A DNA stretch of 42,081 nt. Source: Propionivibrio sp. (GTDB taxonomy: Bacteria; Pseudomonadota; Gammaproteobacteria; Burkholderiales; Rhodocyclaceae). A model generated the notes under the pieces. The model was not told the origin of the DNA. It made no database searches and worked only from the letters and a program-made list of their open reading frames with translations. A program made the translations under genes and the position numbers. Positions 1-8,816 of this stretch are shown piece by piece (position 1 is the first letter of the stretch; every line of letters begins with the position of its first letter). The stretch covers positions 1 to 42,081 of the forward strand of contig NZ_JAPUVO010000106.1 in assembly GCF_029255185.1 (NCBI RefSeq), written 5' to 3'.

Positions 1-2
1 GC

Positions 3-125
3 CTCGTCCTCAATCTTTTCCGCCTCGATACCTCCAAGAAAAAAGGGGGTATCTATACTCGTCGCATTCTCGCCGCTTCTTCCGATGCTTATCGCGCCAG
101 TCTCCTCGGGTTAAAGGGAATTTGA
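3..125 (+). CDS. C-terminal end of an unknown protein (partial)
   Basis: An open frame enters from the left edge and stops at 123-125. It encodes about 40 residues that end in a basic, helical-looking tail (TRRILAASSDAYRASLLG). Codon use favours G/C at third positions as in the neighbouring genes, and the other two frames read less like protein. I do not recognise the family from this tail. The gene lies 127 bases upstream of ccoI on the same strand, so it could be a separate upstream unit. Its reality is inferred from codon character only. Confidence 0.45.
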   Translation, partial: LVLNLFRLDTSKKKGGIYTRRILAASSDAYRASLLGLKGI

Positions 126-252
126 TGCAATTGCCCTGGCTCGATCACCTCCCATCAGAATCGGTCCGGCGCGGAACTGGCATATACTCTCGACCTTCGA
201 AAGACGCGGGTGGTGGCTGGCGGCTTTTTTTGTTATCGGGAACTGAGCGGAG

Positions 253-2700
253 ATGGGTCAGGATAATTGCTATCACTGTGGTCTGCCGGTTCCGGCCGGC
301 CTTGATCTATCGGTGAGCATTGATGGTCAGCCGCGTGTCATGTGCTGCATTGGCTGTCAGGCCGTGACGCAGGCGATTGTCGATAACGGGCTGAGCGACT
401 ATTACCGCAATCGCGATGCACTGCCGGACTCGCCGCGCGAGGCGGTGCCGACCGTTCTGCAGGGGCTGAAACTCTATGACCATGCCGATTTCCAGAAGAG
501 TTTCGTGCGGGATTTTGGTGAGGGTGAACGTGAAGCGTCGTTGATCATCGAGGGGATCACCTGCGCCGCCTGCATCTGGCTTAACGAGCAGCAGGTTGCG
601 CAGCTTCCCGGCGTAATCGCTGTGCATATCAACTTCGCCACTCGGCGTGCACGCGTGCGCTGGGATGAGCGCCGGATCAAACTCTCCGACATCCTGGCGG
701 CAATCGTTGCCATCGGCTATCGCGCCTACCCCTACGACGCGGCGATGAGCGAGGACCTGGCGCGCAAAGAGCGGCGCAGCGCGCTGTGGCGCGTATTCGT
801 CGCTGGCTTCGGGATGATGCAAGTGATGATGTACGCCATTCCGGTTTATCTCGCTGGTGACGGTGATATGGCGCCGGACATCGAATTGTTGTTGCGCTGG
901 GCGAGCATGCTGCTGACGTTGCCGGTCATCCTGTATTCGGCCGCGCCCTTCTTTCGCGGCGCCTGGCGCGATCTGCGGCGGCGTCGGGTCGGCATGGACG
1001 TGCCAGTCGCGCTGGGCGTTGGCGCCGCCTTTGCGGCCAGCGTATGGGCGACGCTGACGGCATCGGGCGAGGTCTATTTCGATTCGGTCACCATGTTTGT
1101 CTTTTTCTTGCTCGGCGGGCGCTTCCTCGAAATGACGGCCAGGCAGCGCGCGGTGAGCGTCACCGAGGCGCTGGCCCGCTTGCTGCCAGCCTTTGCTGCG
1201 CGCGTTGCCGGCTATCCGCTTGATCAAGCGCAGGAGCAGGTGATGGCCGCCGAACTCGCGCCAGGTGATGTGGTGCTGGTCAGGGCAGGGGAAACGATTC
1301 CGGCGGACGGCCTGGTAATCGAAGGCGCCAGTTGCGCCAATGAGTCCTTGCTCACTGGTGAAAGCGCGCCGGTTGCCAAGTTTCCCGGCGCGGCGGTGAC
1401 CGGTGGTGCGCTCAATGTCGAAAGCCCACTGTTCATCCGCGTCGAACAGGTCGGCGAGGCGACCCGTCTGTCGGCGATCATTCGCCTGATGGAACGCGCG
1501 GCGCTGGAGAAGCCCCGACTCGTCGAGCTTGCCGACCGGATTGCCGGACGCTTTATTCTGGCGTTGCTGGTCATTGCGGCGGCAGTGGCGTTGGCCTGGT
1601 GCGTTATCGATCCGGCGAAGGCCTTGTGGATCACCGTTTCGGTGCTGGTGGTGACCTGTCCCTGCGCCTTGTCGCTGGCAACGCCGGTGGCCCTGACAGT
1701 GGCCAGCGGCGCCATGGCGCGCGCCGGTCTGCTGGTGACGCACAGCCACGCGATCGAGACTCTGGCGCGGGCAACGCACTTTGTTTTTGACAAGACCGGA
1801 ACCTTGACTCGCGGACACATGCAGTTGCTGGAGGTTCTGCCTCTGGGCACCGTTTTCGACAAGCCGGCTTGCCTGGCGCTGGCGGCAGCCATCGAGCAGT
1901 CTTCCGAGCATCCAATCGGTGCAGCGCTGCGCGCAGCCGCGGTCGGCGCCGGTCTTCCAGTGCTTGCTAGCGTGAGCAATGAGCCGGGCAGCGGTATGAG
2001 TGCGCTGCACCAGGGCAAAGCCGTCCGGGTTGGGCGTCCGGACTACGTCTGTGCGCTGCACGGGCAGCCGCTGCCGGAGTCGGCGCGCGTTTTCGCGGCG
2101 AGCAGCGATACCGTGATTGCGTTGGGAAGCGAGGCGGGCTGGCTGGCGCTGTTTCGCTTCGGAGATGAAATCCGGCCGCAAGCGGTAGCGATGATCGCTG
2201 CGCTGCGCGCCGCTGGGCGACAGATTGCACTGCTTACCGGTGATGCCGCGCCGGTTGCCTTCAAGGTGGCGCGGGCTCTGGCGATTGATGAGGTGCATGC
2301 CGGTATTTCACCGCAGGGTAAGCATGAATATGTCAGTCGTTTGCAGGCTGGCGGGGCGATCGTCGCGATGGTCGGTGATGGGGTCAATGACGCGCCGGTA
2401 CTGGCTCAGGCGCAGGTGTCGGTGGCCATGGGCGGTGGCTCGCAGTTGGCGCGCACGCAGGCTGATCTGGTATTGCTCTCGGAAAATTTGGAGCATCTGG
2501 GCCGGGGTTTTTTCGTTGCGCGCCGTTGCTTGCGCATCATCCGGCAAAACCTGCTGTGGTCCTTTGCTTATAACCTTGTAGCGCTTCCCCTGGCGATGGC
2601 CGGTTTCATCACGCCGTGGATGGCCGGCGTCGGCATGTCCGGCAGTTCGCTGCTGGTGGTGTTAAATTCCCTGCGTTTGCAAAGGGTGGAAGGGGTCTGA
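253..2700 (+). CDS. ccoI: cbb3-type cytochrome oxidase assembly P1B-type copper ATPase CcoI (FixI)
   Basis: This 815-residue heavy-metal P-type ATPase is expected to sit in the inner membrane and drive copper transport needed to metallate the CuB site of cbb3 oxidase. The N-terminus has a four-cysteine metal-binding module (C6, C9, C32, C35), followed by an HMA domain with the CAAC pair at C104/C107. P-type landmarks follow in order: TGES at 368-371, the transmembrane CPC ion site at 469-471, the phosphorylated DKTGTLT with D513, a SEHP motif, and GDGVND at 708-713. The extra N-terminal cysteine module and the position next to ccoS and ccoN point to CcoI rather than a CopA detoxification pump. 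Its TGA overlaps the ccoS ATG by one base. The ribosome site before the ATG is weak, but the CxxC module starts immediately, which supports this start. Confidence 0.95.
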   Translation: MGQDNCYHCGLPVPAGLDLSVSIDGQPRVMCCIGCQAVTQAIVDNGLSDYYRNRDALPDSPREAVPTVLQGLKLYDHADFQKSFVRDFGEGEREASLIIEGITCAACIWLNEQQVAQLPGVIAVHINFATRRARVRWDERRIKLSDILAAIVAIGYRAYPYDAAMSEDLARKERRSALWRVFVAGFGMMQVMMYAIPVYLAGDGDMAPDIELLLRWASMLLTLPVILYSAAPFFRGAWRDLRRRRVGMDVPVALGVGAAFAASVWATLTASGEVYFDSVTMFVFFLLGGRFLEMTARQRAVSVTEALARLLPAFAARVAGYPLDQAQEQVMAAELAPGDVVLVRAGETIPADGLVIEGASCANESLLTGESAPVAKFPGAAVTGGALNVESPLFIRVEQVGEATRLSAIIRLMERAALEKPRLVELADRIAGRFILALLVIAAAVALAWCVIDPAKALWITVSVLVVTCPCALSLATPVALTVASGAMARAGLLVTHSHAIETLARATHFVFDKTGTLTRGHMQLLEVLPLGTVFDKPACLALAAAIEQSSEHPIGAALRAAAVGAGLPVLASVSNEPGSGMSALHQGKAVRVGRPDYVCALHGQPLPESARVFAASSDTVIALGSEAGWLALFRFGDEIRPQAVAMIAALRAAGRQIALLTGDAAPVAFKVARALAIDEVHAGISPQGKHEYVSRLQAGGAIVAMVGDGVNDAPVLAQAQVSVAMGGGSQLARTQADLVLLSENLEHLGRGFFVARRCLRIIRQNLLWSFAYNLVALPLAMAGFITPWMAGVGMSGSSLLVVLNSLRLQRVEGV

Positions 2701-2915
2701 TGGAAATCATGTATCTCCTTGTTCCTGTTTCTGTCGTTCTGGTCTTCCTGATCGGCGTTGTTTTCTGGTGGTCGGTGCGTAGCGGCCAGTTCGACGATAT
2801 GGAAGGGCCGGCCTATCGAATTTTGATGGACGATGACGATGCCATATCTGGACGATCGGTTGAGGCGAAAGTGAAAGCGGATGCGAAACGTGGCACAGGA
2901 GCGCCGCAAAAATAA
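2700..2915 (+). CDS. ccoS: cbb3-type cytochrome oxidase assembly protein CcoS
   Basis: This 71-residue protein starts at the ATG that shares its first base with the ccoI stop, so the two are translationally coupled. It has one N-terminal membrane helix (about residues 4-26, ending FWWSVRSGQFDDMEGPA), which is the signature region of CcoS/FixS. A short acidic and basic cytoplasmic tail follows. CcoS is required for cofactor insertion into cbb3 oxidase in the systems studied. An in-frame ATG further upstream, inside ccoI, would give a longer product. I prefer the coupled start because it places the hydrophobic segment at the N-terminus and matches the usual length of the family. Confidence 0.92.
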   Translation: MEIMYLLVPVSVVLVFLIGVVFWWSVRSGQFDDMEGPAYRILMDDDDAISGRSVEAKVKADAKRGTGAPQK

Positions 2916-2932
2916 ACATAGCTTTCCGGCAA

Positions 2933-2962
2933 TTGGGTAGAATGCTGGCTGTTTAATACAAT
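2933..2962 (+). promoter_or_regulatory. Candidate sigma-70 promoter upstream of ccoN
   Basis: TTGGGT at 2933-2938 and TACAAT at 2957-2962 are separated by 18 bases, in the 98-base gap between ccoS and ccoN. The match to -35/-10 is fair but not strong. No good TTGAT-N4-ATCAA FNR/ANR box is visible in the gap, although oxygen-sensing control would be expected for this oxidase. Confidence 0.3.
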
Positions 2963-3025
2963 GCTGCTGATAGGGGTATTTAAAGGCGGCGAAAGTCGGG
3001 TTTTTCTCTCAAAATGAGGTGGTCC

Positions 3026-4468
3026 ATGTCGGAAACTCTGTCAACATATAACTACAAGGTAGTGCGGCAATTTGCCGTGATGACCGTTGTTTGGGGCATC
3101 GTCGGGATGCTGGTCGGCGTGATCATCGCTGCCCAACTGGTCTGGCCCGAGTTGAATTTCGGGCCGTGGCTTTCCTACGGTCGTTTGCGTCCGCTGCACA
3201 CCAATGCGGTGATTTTCGCCTTTGGCGGCTGTGCGTTGTTCGCAACCTCCTATTACGTTGTTCAGCGCACCAGCCATGCCCGTTTGTTTGCTGGCGGCCT
3301 GGCGGCCTTCACCTTCTGGGGTTGGCAACTGGTGATCCTGCTGGCAGCGCTGTCCCTGCCCCTGGGTTTTACCACCGGCAAGGAATACGCCGAGCTGGAG
3401 TGGCCGATCGACATCCTGATCACCGTCGTCTGGGTGTCATACGCCATTGTCTTCTTTGGCACCATCGTCAAGCGCAAGGTCAGTCATATTTACGTCGCCA
3501 ACTGGTTCTTCGGCTCCATGATCCTGACCGTGGCTGTATTGCACCTGGTCAATAGCGCCGAGATTCCGGTCTTTGCCGCCGGCATCCTGACGCCCAAGTC
3601 CTATTCGGCCTATGCGGGTGTGCAGGATGCGATGATTCAGTGGTGGTATGGTCACAACGCGGTCGGCTTCTTCCTGACCGCGGGTTTCCTCGGCATCATG
3701 TACTACTTTGTCCCGAAGCAGGCCGGTCGTCCGATTTATTCGTACCGTCTGTCGGTGGTGCACTTCTGGGCGCTGATCTTTACCTATATGTGGGCCGGTC
3801 CGCATCACCTGCACTACACCGCGCTGCCCGACTGGACGCAATCGGTCGGCATGCTCTTCTCGCTGATTCTGCTGGCGCCGTCCTGGGGTGGCATGATCAA
3901 CGGCATCATGACCTTGTCAGGCGCCTGGCATAAGTTGCGCGATGATCCGATCCTGAAGTTCCTGATTACCTCGCTGTCTTTTTACGGCATGTCGACTTTC
4001 GAAGGCCCGATGATGTCGATCAAGACGGTGAATGCGTTATCGCACTATACCGATTGGACGATAGGCCACGTGCACTCCGGTGCGCTGGGCTGGGTGGCTA
4101 TGGTGACGATCGGTTCCCTGTACTACCTGCTGCCACGCCTGTACGGCAAACCCGAAATGCATAGCATCAAGCTGATGACTGTCCACTTCTGGGTGGCGAC
4201 CATCGGCATCGTGCTCTATATCGCTTCGATGTGGATTTCCGGCGTTATGCAGGGTCTGATGTGGCGCTCGGGTAATGCCGACGGCACGTTAGCTTACAGT
4301 TTTGTTGAAACGGTCAAGGCGACCTATCCATTCTATGCAATCCGTTTGGTGGGTGGCCTGCTCTTCCTGTCCGGCATGCTGATCATGGCCTACAACATGT
4401 TCAAGACAATCGCTGGCGGCAGTACAGAAGATGCTCCCGTGCTGGTTCCGGCCGGTCAACACGCCTAA
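3026..4468 (+). CDS. ccoN: cbb3-type cytochrome c oxidase subunit I CcoN
   Basis: This is the catalytic heme-copper subunit, reducing oxygen at the heme b3-CuB centre in the inner membrane. The 480-residue protein is strongly hydrophobic and begins [17 protein letters not shown]. Expected ligands are visible: a low-spin heme histidine in LHTNAVIF (H58), the CuB histidine in [10 protein letters not shown] (H210), the HH pair in [13 protein letters not shown] (H260/H261), and the HVHSG motif (H348/H350). An ATG at 3014 is also in frame, but GAGGTGG sits just upstream of 3026, and the family N-terminus matches the 3026 start. The length is typical of proteobacterial CcoN. It is followed after 18 bases by ccoO, with GGGAGG before that start. 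Confidence 0.97.
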   Translation: MSETLSTYNYKVVRQFAVMTVVWGIVGMLVGVIIAAQLVWPELNFGPWLSYGRLRPLHTNAVIFAFGGCALFATSYYVVQRTSHARLFAGGLAAFTFWGWQLVILLAALSLPLGFTTGKEYAELEWPIDILITVVWVSYAIVFFGTIVKRKVSHIYVANWFFGSMILTVAVLHLVNSAEIPVFAAGILTPKSYSAYAGVQDAMIQWWYGHNAVGFFLTAGFLGIMYYFVPKQAGRPIYSYRLSVVHFWALIFTYMWAGPHHLHYTALPDWTQSVGMLFSLILLAPSWGGMINGIMTLSGAWHKLRDDPILKFLITSLSFYGMSTFEGPMMSIKTVNALSHYTDWTIGHVHSGALGWVAMVTIGSLYYLLPRLYGKPEMHSIKLMTVHFWVATIGIVLYIASMWISGVMQGLMWRSGNADGTLAYSFVETVKATYPFYAIRLVGGLLFLSGMLIMAYNMFKTIAGGSTEDAPVLVPAGQHA

Positions 4469-4486
4469 CAGGGAGGCTACAATAAA

Positions 4487-5101
4487 ATGAAACTTACGCA
4501 TGATTCAATAGAACGCAACGTTGGTCTGCTGATCATCCTGATTGTGCTGGTAATCAGTGTTGGCGGCCTGCTTGAGATCGTTCCCCAGTTTTTCCAGAAA
4601 TCAACTACCACGCCGGTCGAGGGTCTGAAGCCCTACGACCCGGTACGCCTGTCGGGGCGCGACATCTATATCCGCGAAGGCTGCTACAACTGCCACTCGC
4701 AGATGATCCGTCCGTTCCGCGCCGAAACCGAGCGCTATGGCCACTATTCGGTGGCCGGCGAGTTCGTTTATGACCACCCGTTCCAGTGGGGTTCCAAGCG
4801 CACGGGGCCGGACCTGCATCGGGTCGGCGGCCGGTATTCGGACGAGTGGCATCGCGCGCACCTGATCAATCCGCGGGATGTCGTTCCCGAATCCAATATG
4901 CCGGCTTACGCCTTCCTTGACAAGACTGCGGTCAATGCCTCCGTCATCGGCGCAAAAATGAGCGCCCTGCGTAGGGTCGGTGTGCCTTACAGCGACGCCG
5001 AGATTGCCGGGGCCAGCAAGCTGCTTGAAGGCAAAACCGAACTGGAAGTTCTGATCGCCTATCTGCAGGGGATGGGGATCGAACTGAAAGGCGCCAAGTA
5101 A
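4487..5101 (+). CDS. ccoO: cbb3-type cytochrome c oxidase subunit II, mono-heme cytochrome c CcoO
   Basis: This 204-residue membrane-anchored cytochrome c passes electrons from CcoP to CcoN. One N-terminal transmembrane helix (about residues 13-31) is followed by a periplasmic domain with one heme-binding motif CYNCH (C66, C69, H70). M138 in the SNMPAYAF segment is the likely sixth heme ligand. The sequence [17 protein letters not shown] is a strong family signature. It lies between ccoN and ccoQ with only four intergenic bases on the ccoQ side, so it is part of one transcript. Confidence 0.97.
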   Translation: MKLTHDSIERNVGLLIILIVLVISVGGLLEIVPQFFQKSTTTPVEGLKPYDPVRLSGRDIYIREGCYNCHSQMIRPFRAETERYGHYSVAGEFVYDHPFQWGSKRTGPDLHRVGGRYSDEWHRAHLINPRDVVPESNMPAYAFLDKTAVNASVIGAKMSALRRVGVPYSDAEIAGASKLLEGKTELEVLIAYLQGMGIELKGAK

Positions 5102-5105
5102 AACC

Positions 5106-5300
5106 ATGGATATCAACGAGCTACGTTCTGTCATGACGGTGGTCTCCCTGCTGACTTTTCTGGGTATCGTGTGGTGGGCTTACGGCATGAAAGGCAACAA
5201 AAAACGATTCGATGAAGCGGCCAACTTGCCGTTTGCAGATGAGGGAGCAGATCGAACCGAGCTCGGTATGTCGCGCAACGAACAAAGGAAAACATCATGA
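5106..5300 (+). CDS. ccoQ: cbb3-type cytochrome c oxidase subunit CcoQ
   Basis: This 64-residue protein has one membrane helix (about residues 8-27, ending GIVWWAYGMKGNKKRFDEAA). That layout and the following charged segment are typical of CcoQ, the small subunit that stabilises the cbb3 complex. It starts four bases after ccoO, and its stop overlaps the ccoP ATG in an ATGA arrangement (5297-5300). Identification rests on size, topology, the conserved FDEAANLPF segment and position. Confidence 0.9.
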   Translation: MDINELRSVMTVVSLLTFLGIVWWAYGMKGNKKRFDEAANLPFADEGADRTELGMSRNEQRKTS

Positions 5301-6229
5301 GCGATTTTGTAAATGAGTTTTGGAACTGGTATGTCATCGTAATTGTTCTGGCCAGCATTCTGGCGTGCGCCGTCTTTCTCTGGTCGCAAAGCATTCACCA
5401 CCGGGGGAAGGCAGAGACGACGGATACCACCGGTCATGTATGGGACGAAGATCTTGAGGAGTTCAACAATCCCTTGCCAAAATGGTGGAGTTGGCTGTTT
5501 TACCTGACGGTTGTTTTTGCGCTGGTTTATGGCATTTTGTATCCGACATTCGGTCGTTTTCAGGGCCTGTTTGCTTGGTCTTCAGCCGGTGAGTACAAGA
5601 AGGAAGTCGAAACCGTCGATGCCCAGGTCAAGCCGCTTTTCGACAAGTATCTGAAGATGGACCTGCAGGCCGTCGCGGCTGACCGGGAGGCTATGGAAAT
5701 GGGGGGCCGTCTGTTCCAGACCTACTGCATCCAGTGTCATGGCACGACGGGACAAGGGGCAATGGACAAGGGCTTCCCGAACCTCACCGACAAAGATTGG
5801 CAGTGGGGTGGTGAACCGGCTCAGATCGTGGAAACGATTACCAATGGTCGCATGGGAATGATGCCGCCCTATGGCGGGAATCCCGATGCCATCGGTGGTG
5901 AAGCCGGCGCCAGGGAAGTGGCCAACTACGTCCGCTCGCTCTCTGGCCTGACCCACGACAGTGCGCTTGCCGCCAAGGGAAAAACGAAGTTCGAGACTGT
6001 TTGCTTTGCCTGTCATGGTCAGGATGGCAAGGGGATGCAGGCGGTCGGCGCCCCCAATCTGACGGACAAGGTCTGGCTGTACGGGAGTTCCGAGGCAAAA
6101 ATCGTCGAAGGAATCACCAAGGGGCGCGTCAACCAGATGCCGGCGTGGAAAGAATTCCTTGGCGAAGCCAAGATTCACCTGCTCTCCGCTTATGTGCTCA
6201 ATCTGAGCGGTGGCGGCGAGAAGAAGTAG
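5297..6229 (+). CDS. ccoP: cbb3-type cytochrome c oxidase subunit III, di-heme cytochrome c CcoP
   Basis: This 310-residue subunit receives electrons from soluble cytochromes. Two transmembrane helices (about 11-30 and 65-84) are linked by the FNNPLPKWW segment diagnostic of CcoP/FixP. Two cytochrome c domains follow, with heme sites CIQCH (C144, C147, H148) and CFACH (C236, C239, H240). Methionine ligands are probably in GMMPPYGG and in NQMPAW. The gene overlaps ccoQ by four bases and is followed by a strong intrinsic terminator, so ccoNOQP looks like a complete transcription unit. Confidence 0.97.
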   Translation: MSDFVNEFWNWYVIVIVLASILACAVFLWSQSIHHRGKAETTDTTGHVWDEDLEEFNNPLPKWWSWLFYLTVVFALVYGILYPTFGRFQGLFAWSSAGEYKKEVETVDAQVKPLFDKYLKMDLQAVAADREAMEMGGRLFQTYCIQCHGTTGQGAMDKGFPNLTDKDWQWGGEPAQIVETITNGRMGMMPPYGGNPDAIGGEAGAREVANYVRSLSGLTHDSALAAKGKTKFETVCFACHGQDGKGMQAVGAPNLTDKVWLYGSSEAKIVEGITKGRVNQMPAWKEFLGEAKIHLLSAYVLNLSGGGEKK

Positions 6230-6243
6230 TAATTCTGGCCAGT

Positions 6244-6271
6244 AACGGGGCAACGCGAGTTGCCCCGTTTT
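6244..6271 (+). terminator. Intrinsic terminator after ccoNOQP
   Basis: A perfect 10-bp stem (6244-6253 AACGGGGCAA paired with 6260-6269 TTGCCCCGTT) has a six-base loop and continues into T residues. It lies 15 bases after the ccoP stop and separates ccoNOQP from ccoGH. Confidence 0.85.
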
Positions 6272-6371
6272 GCGATGTAAGCAAGAAATCTGGTTTGTTT
6301 CATAATTACATGCCCTCTTACAAGCAATATTAGAGTAGCGTGTAATTCTGAAATAGATTAAGGCGTAGGTC

Positions 6372-7787
6372 ATGAATAAGGCAGCGAAACCTCCCGTCAA
6401 GCCGATTGTCATCAACACCGACGGACTGTTCGAGAAGCACAAAACGATTTATGCACGCAGCGTAAAAGGCGTATTCGACAACTGGCGCTGGGTCATGGTT
6501 TTTTTTACCCAGGCACTGTTCTATGGCCTGTGCTGGATTGACTGGGGGGGACGTCAAGCCGTTCTTTTTCATCTGGTGGAGCGCAAGTTTTATATTCTGG
6601 GCATGGTTTTCTGGCCACAGGATGCGATTTACCTGGCTGTTCTACTGGTCATTTCGGCGTATGTGCTTTTTCTCGTGACCGCTGTCGGCGGTCGCTTATT
6701 CTGCGGTTACGCTTGCCCGCAGACGGTTTACACCGAACTCTTCATGTGGATAGAGCGCAAGGTCGAGGGTGAGCGTCCGGCGCGGATGAAGCTCGACGGT
6801 CAGCCGATGAATGCGCGCAAATTGCGTTTGAAGCTCGTCAAGCATTTGTTATGGCTGCTCGTGGCGCTGTGGACCGGCGTCACCTTCGTCGGCTACTTCA
6901 CGCCGATCAAGGAGCTGATCGTCTCCACTGTCGCCTTAACGCTGGGCTCCTGGGAGATTTTCTGGATCCTGTTTTATGCCGGTTTCCTGTACATGATGGC
7001 CGGCTTCATGCGCGAGCAGGTGTGCAAGTATATGTGCCCCTACGCCCGTTTCCAGGGCGTCATGTTCGATCCCGACACGCTGATCATCACCTATGATGAG
7101 GCGCGTGGCGAACCCCGCGGCCTGCGCAAGAAAGGGCTTGATGCCCAAGCCTCGCCGCTGGGTGATTGTGTCGATTGCGGGATTTGCGTCCAGGTCTGTC
7201 CGACCGGTATCGATATTCGTAACGGTTTGCAGTACGAGTGCATTGCCTGTGCCGCCTGTATCGACGCCTGCGATACAGTGATGGATAAGGTCGGCTTCCC
7301 GCGCGGACTGATACGTTACTCGACCGAAAATGCGCTGGCCAAGCACTATGCGTCGCGCGATATTCTCGGCCATCTGATGCGTCCGCGCACTATCCTCTAT
7401 ACTGCGATCCTGCTGCTGATCATGGCCGCTACGGCCTGGAGTCTGAGTGCCCGAATTCCGCTCAAGGTCGATGTCTTGCGTGATCGCTCGACACTTTACC
7501 GTGAGGCGGACGACGAACGAATCGAGAACGTGTTCACGTTGCACGTCATGAATACCGACGATATGGCGCATCGCTACGCGATCAGCGCCAACGGGATCGA
7601 AGGCATCGAGATCGCTGGCGAGCAGATCGTCGAGGTGCCAGCCGCTACCAACCAGAAATTTCTGATCGTCACTTCGGTCAAGAACGGGGCCGCCAGCAAG
7701 GGCTCCAACAAGATATTCTTCGATATTCGCGCGCTTAATCACGACAAGATTGCCGTGCGCGAGAAAACCACGTTCTTCATGCCATGA
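6372..7787 (+). CDS. ccoG: cbb3 oxidase accessory protein CcoG (FixG/RdxA), membrane-bound 4Fe-4S ferredoxin-like
   Basis: This 471-residue membrane protein is thought to reduce Cu(II) to Cu(I) during cbb3 assembly. Several transmembrane helices occupy the first half, with the conserved segments RLFCGYACPQTVYTE and REQVCKYMCPYARFQ. The middle carries two 4Fe-4S ferredoxin clusters (CVDCGICVQVCPTGID and CIACAACIDACD). A further helix near residues 338-356 leads to a C-terminal Ig-like domain (FixG_C). The length is typical of the family. Its stop overlaps the ccoH ATG (ATGA, 7784-7787). The intergenic stretch after the ccoP terminator suggests it has its own promoter, but I could not identify one convincingly. 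Confidence 0.96.
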   Translation: MNKAAKPPVKPIVINTDGLFEKHKTIYARSVKGVFDNWRWVMVFFTQALFYGLCWIDWGGRQAVLFHLVERKFYILGMVFWPQDAIYLAVLLVISAYVLFLVTAVGGRLFCGYACPQTVYTELFMWIERKVEGERPARMKLDGQPMNARKLRLKLVKHLLWLLVALWTGVTFVGYFTPIKELIVSTVALTLGSWEIFWILFYAGFLYMMAGFMREQVCKYMCPYARFQGVMFDPDTLIITYDEARGEPRGLRKKGLDAQASPLGDCVDCGICVQVCPTGIDIRNGLQYECIACAACIDACDTVMDKVGFPRGLIRYSTENALAKHYASRDILGHLMRPRTILYTAILLLIMAATAWSLSARIPLKVDVLRDRSTLYREADDERIENVFTLHVMNTDDMAHRYAISANGIEGIEIAGEQIVEVPAATNQKFLIVTSVKNGAASKGSNKIFFDIRALNHDKIAVREKTTFFMP

Positions 7788-8311
7788 ATACTAATCTAAG
7801 CGAAAAAACTCAACCCTGGTACCGCCATTCCTGGCCATGGATACTCATGGCCGGACCGTTCATCGTTGTCATTGCCGGGTTGTTTACTGCCTATCTGGCG
7901 GTCAAGAGCAATGATGGTCTGGTCGATGGTGATTATTACAAGCAGGGCCTGGCCATAAATAAGATGAACGAGCGTGAGCAGAAAGCGCTCAGTCTGGGCT
8001 TGCAAGCCACGCTGATGCAAAGCGCCGACGGCGCGCAGATTCGGGCTCTGCTGCACGCGGGGCCGGGCGTCGTGCTGCCGGAAGTGCTCAAACTCCACAT
8101 CGTTCATCCAACACGCGCCGGAGTCGATCAGAACCTGCTCTTGCGCGCCGACGGCGGGGGGGCTTATTCAGGCAAGCTCGGCGCCCTGTTGGTTGGCCGT
8201 TGGCATATTGCCCTGGAAGACGAAAAGAACGAATGGCGTTTGACCGGCAACTGGACGATTGAACAGGACGCCTCCTTGCAGCTTCCGGTCATTGCGCAAG
8301 CCGTAAAGTGA
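7784..8311 (+). CDS. ccoH: cbb3 oxidase assembly protein CcoH (FixH)
   Basis: This 175-residue protein has one N-terminal transmembrane helix (about residues 20-40) followed by the signature VDGDYYKQGLAINK found in FixH/CcoH, and a periplasmic beta-rich domain. CcoH associates with CcoN and stabilises the complex. Translation is coupled to ccoG by a four-base overlap. It ends 28 bases from the convergent ProQ-like gene, with no clear terminator hairpin between them. Confidence 0.92.
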   Translation: MNTNLSEKTQPWYRHSWPWILMAGPFIVVIAGLFTAYLAVKSNDGLVDGDYYKQGLAINKMNEREQKALSLGLQATLMQSADGAQIRALLHAGPGVVLPEVLKLHIVHPTRAGVDQNLLLRADGGGAYSGKLGALLVGRWHIALEDEKNEWRLTGNWTIEQDASLQLPVIAQAVK

Positions 8312-8339
8312 GCGCTGGCCTGAAGCGTTTCACGACGCG

Positions 8340-8753
8340 CTACCTGGCCTTGCCGAACTTTTCGACCAGTTGGCTGAGTTTCTCGGTACGCTGGCGCTCG
8401 AGCGCTTCGGCCGCGCGTTGAGCTTTGCGTCGCTCGGCGTCCTTTTTGGAGCGCTCGCACAGGACTTCGGTCGCGTGGTTGCGATGTGTTGCCGTGACTT
8501 CGTCGCCGATATTGCCGTCCAGATCAAGACGGTGAGTCGCTTTCTCCATAGTCTTGAGATAGCGCTGCGAGTGGGTGTGCATGCCCAGCGCAATGCGCAG
8601 GGTTTTTCGGTCAAGGCTGCTCAGGCGCGCAAGGAGTTGTTTGTCGATGCCAATCGCCAGCGGCGAGTAATCGCGGAAAGCCGAAAAACTCTCTTGCAAG
8701 GATTTAAGCAGGGCGCGGGCGTTCTGTCCGGGATTCTCTGAAGGATTGGGCAT
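8340..8753 (-). CDS. ProQ/FinO-domain RNA-binding protein
   Basis: This 137-residue cytoplasmic protein has a ProQ/FinO fold at about residues 22-100, recognised by segments such as PLAIGIDKQLLARL, ALGMHTHSQRYLK and RLDLDGN. These proteins bind structured RNAs and act as sRNA chaperones. The C-terminal third is a charged coiled-coil-like tail rich in Arg, Lys and Glu, ending in EKLSQLVEKFGKAR. It is shorter than enterobacterial ProQ and lacks the C-terminal Tudor-like domain, as do many betaproteobacterial members. It lies 63 bases downstream of the acyl-CoA reductase gene on the same strand and may be cotranscribed. Specific RNA targets cannot be inferred. Confidence 0.85.
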   Translation of the reverse strand: MPNPSENPGQNARALLKSLQESFSAFRDYSPLAIGIDKQLLARLSSLDRKTLRIALGMHTHSQRYLKTMEKATHRLDLDGNIGDEVTATHRNHATEVLCERSKKDAERRKAQRAAEALERQRTEKLSQLVEKFGKAR

Positions 8754-8816
8754 GTTGAAACTGTTCTGTTTGATGTTAAGAAGCTTGCTGAGCTTAGCAC
8801 GCCCGCCATGCAGCGC

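Noticed and set aside
183-235. Possible terminator (T7 run) between the left-edge gene and ccoI
   Set aside because: The T run follows a G/C-rich stretch that does not form a stable stem.
307-2298. 663-codon minus-strand open frame opposite ccoI
   Set aside because: It is the shadow of ccoI in GC-rich DNA. It has no family features, and the plus-strand frame carries all P-type ATPase motifs.
6348-6361. FNR/ANR-like site CTGAA-ATAG-ATTAA before ccoG
   Set aside because: It matches only 7 of 10 consensus bases and ends 10 bases from the ATG, too close for an activator site.
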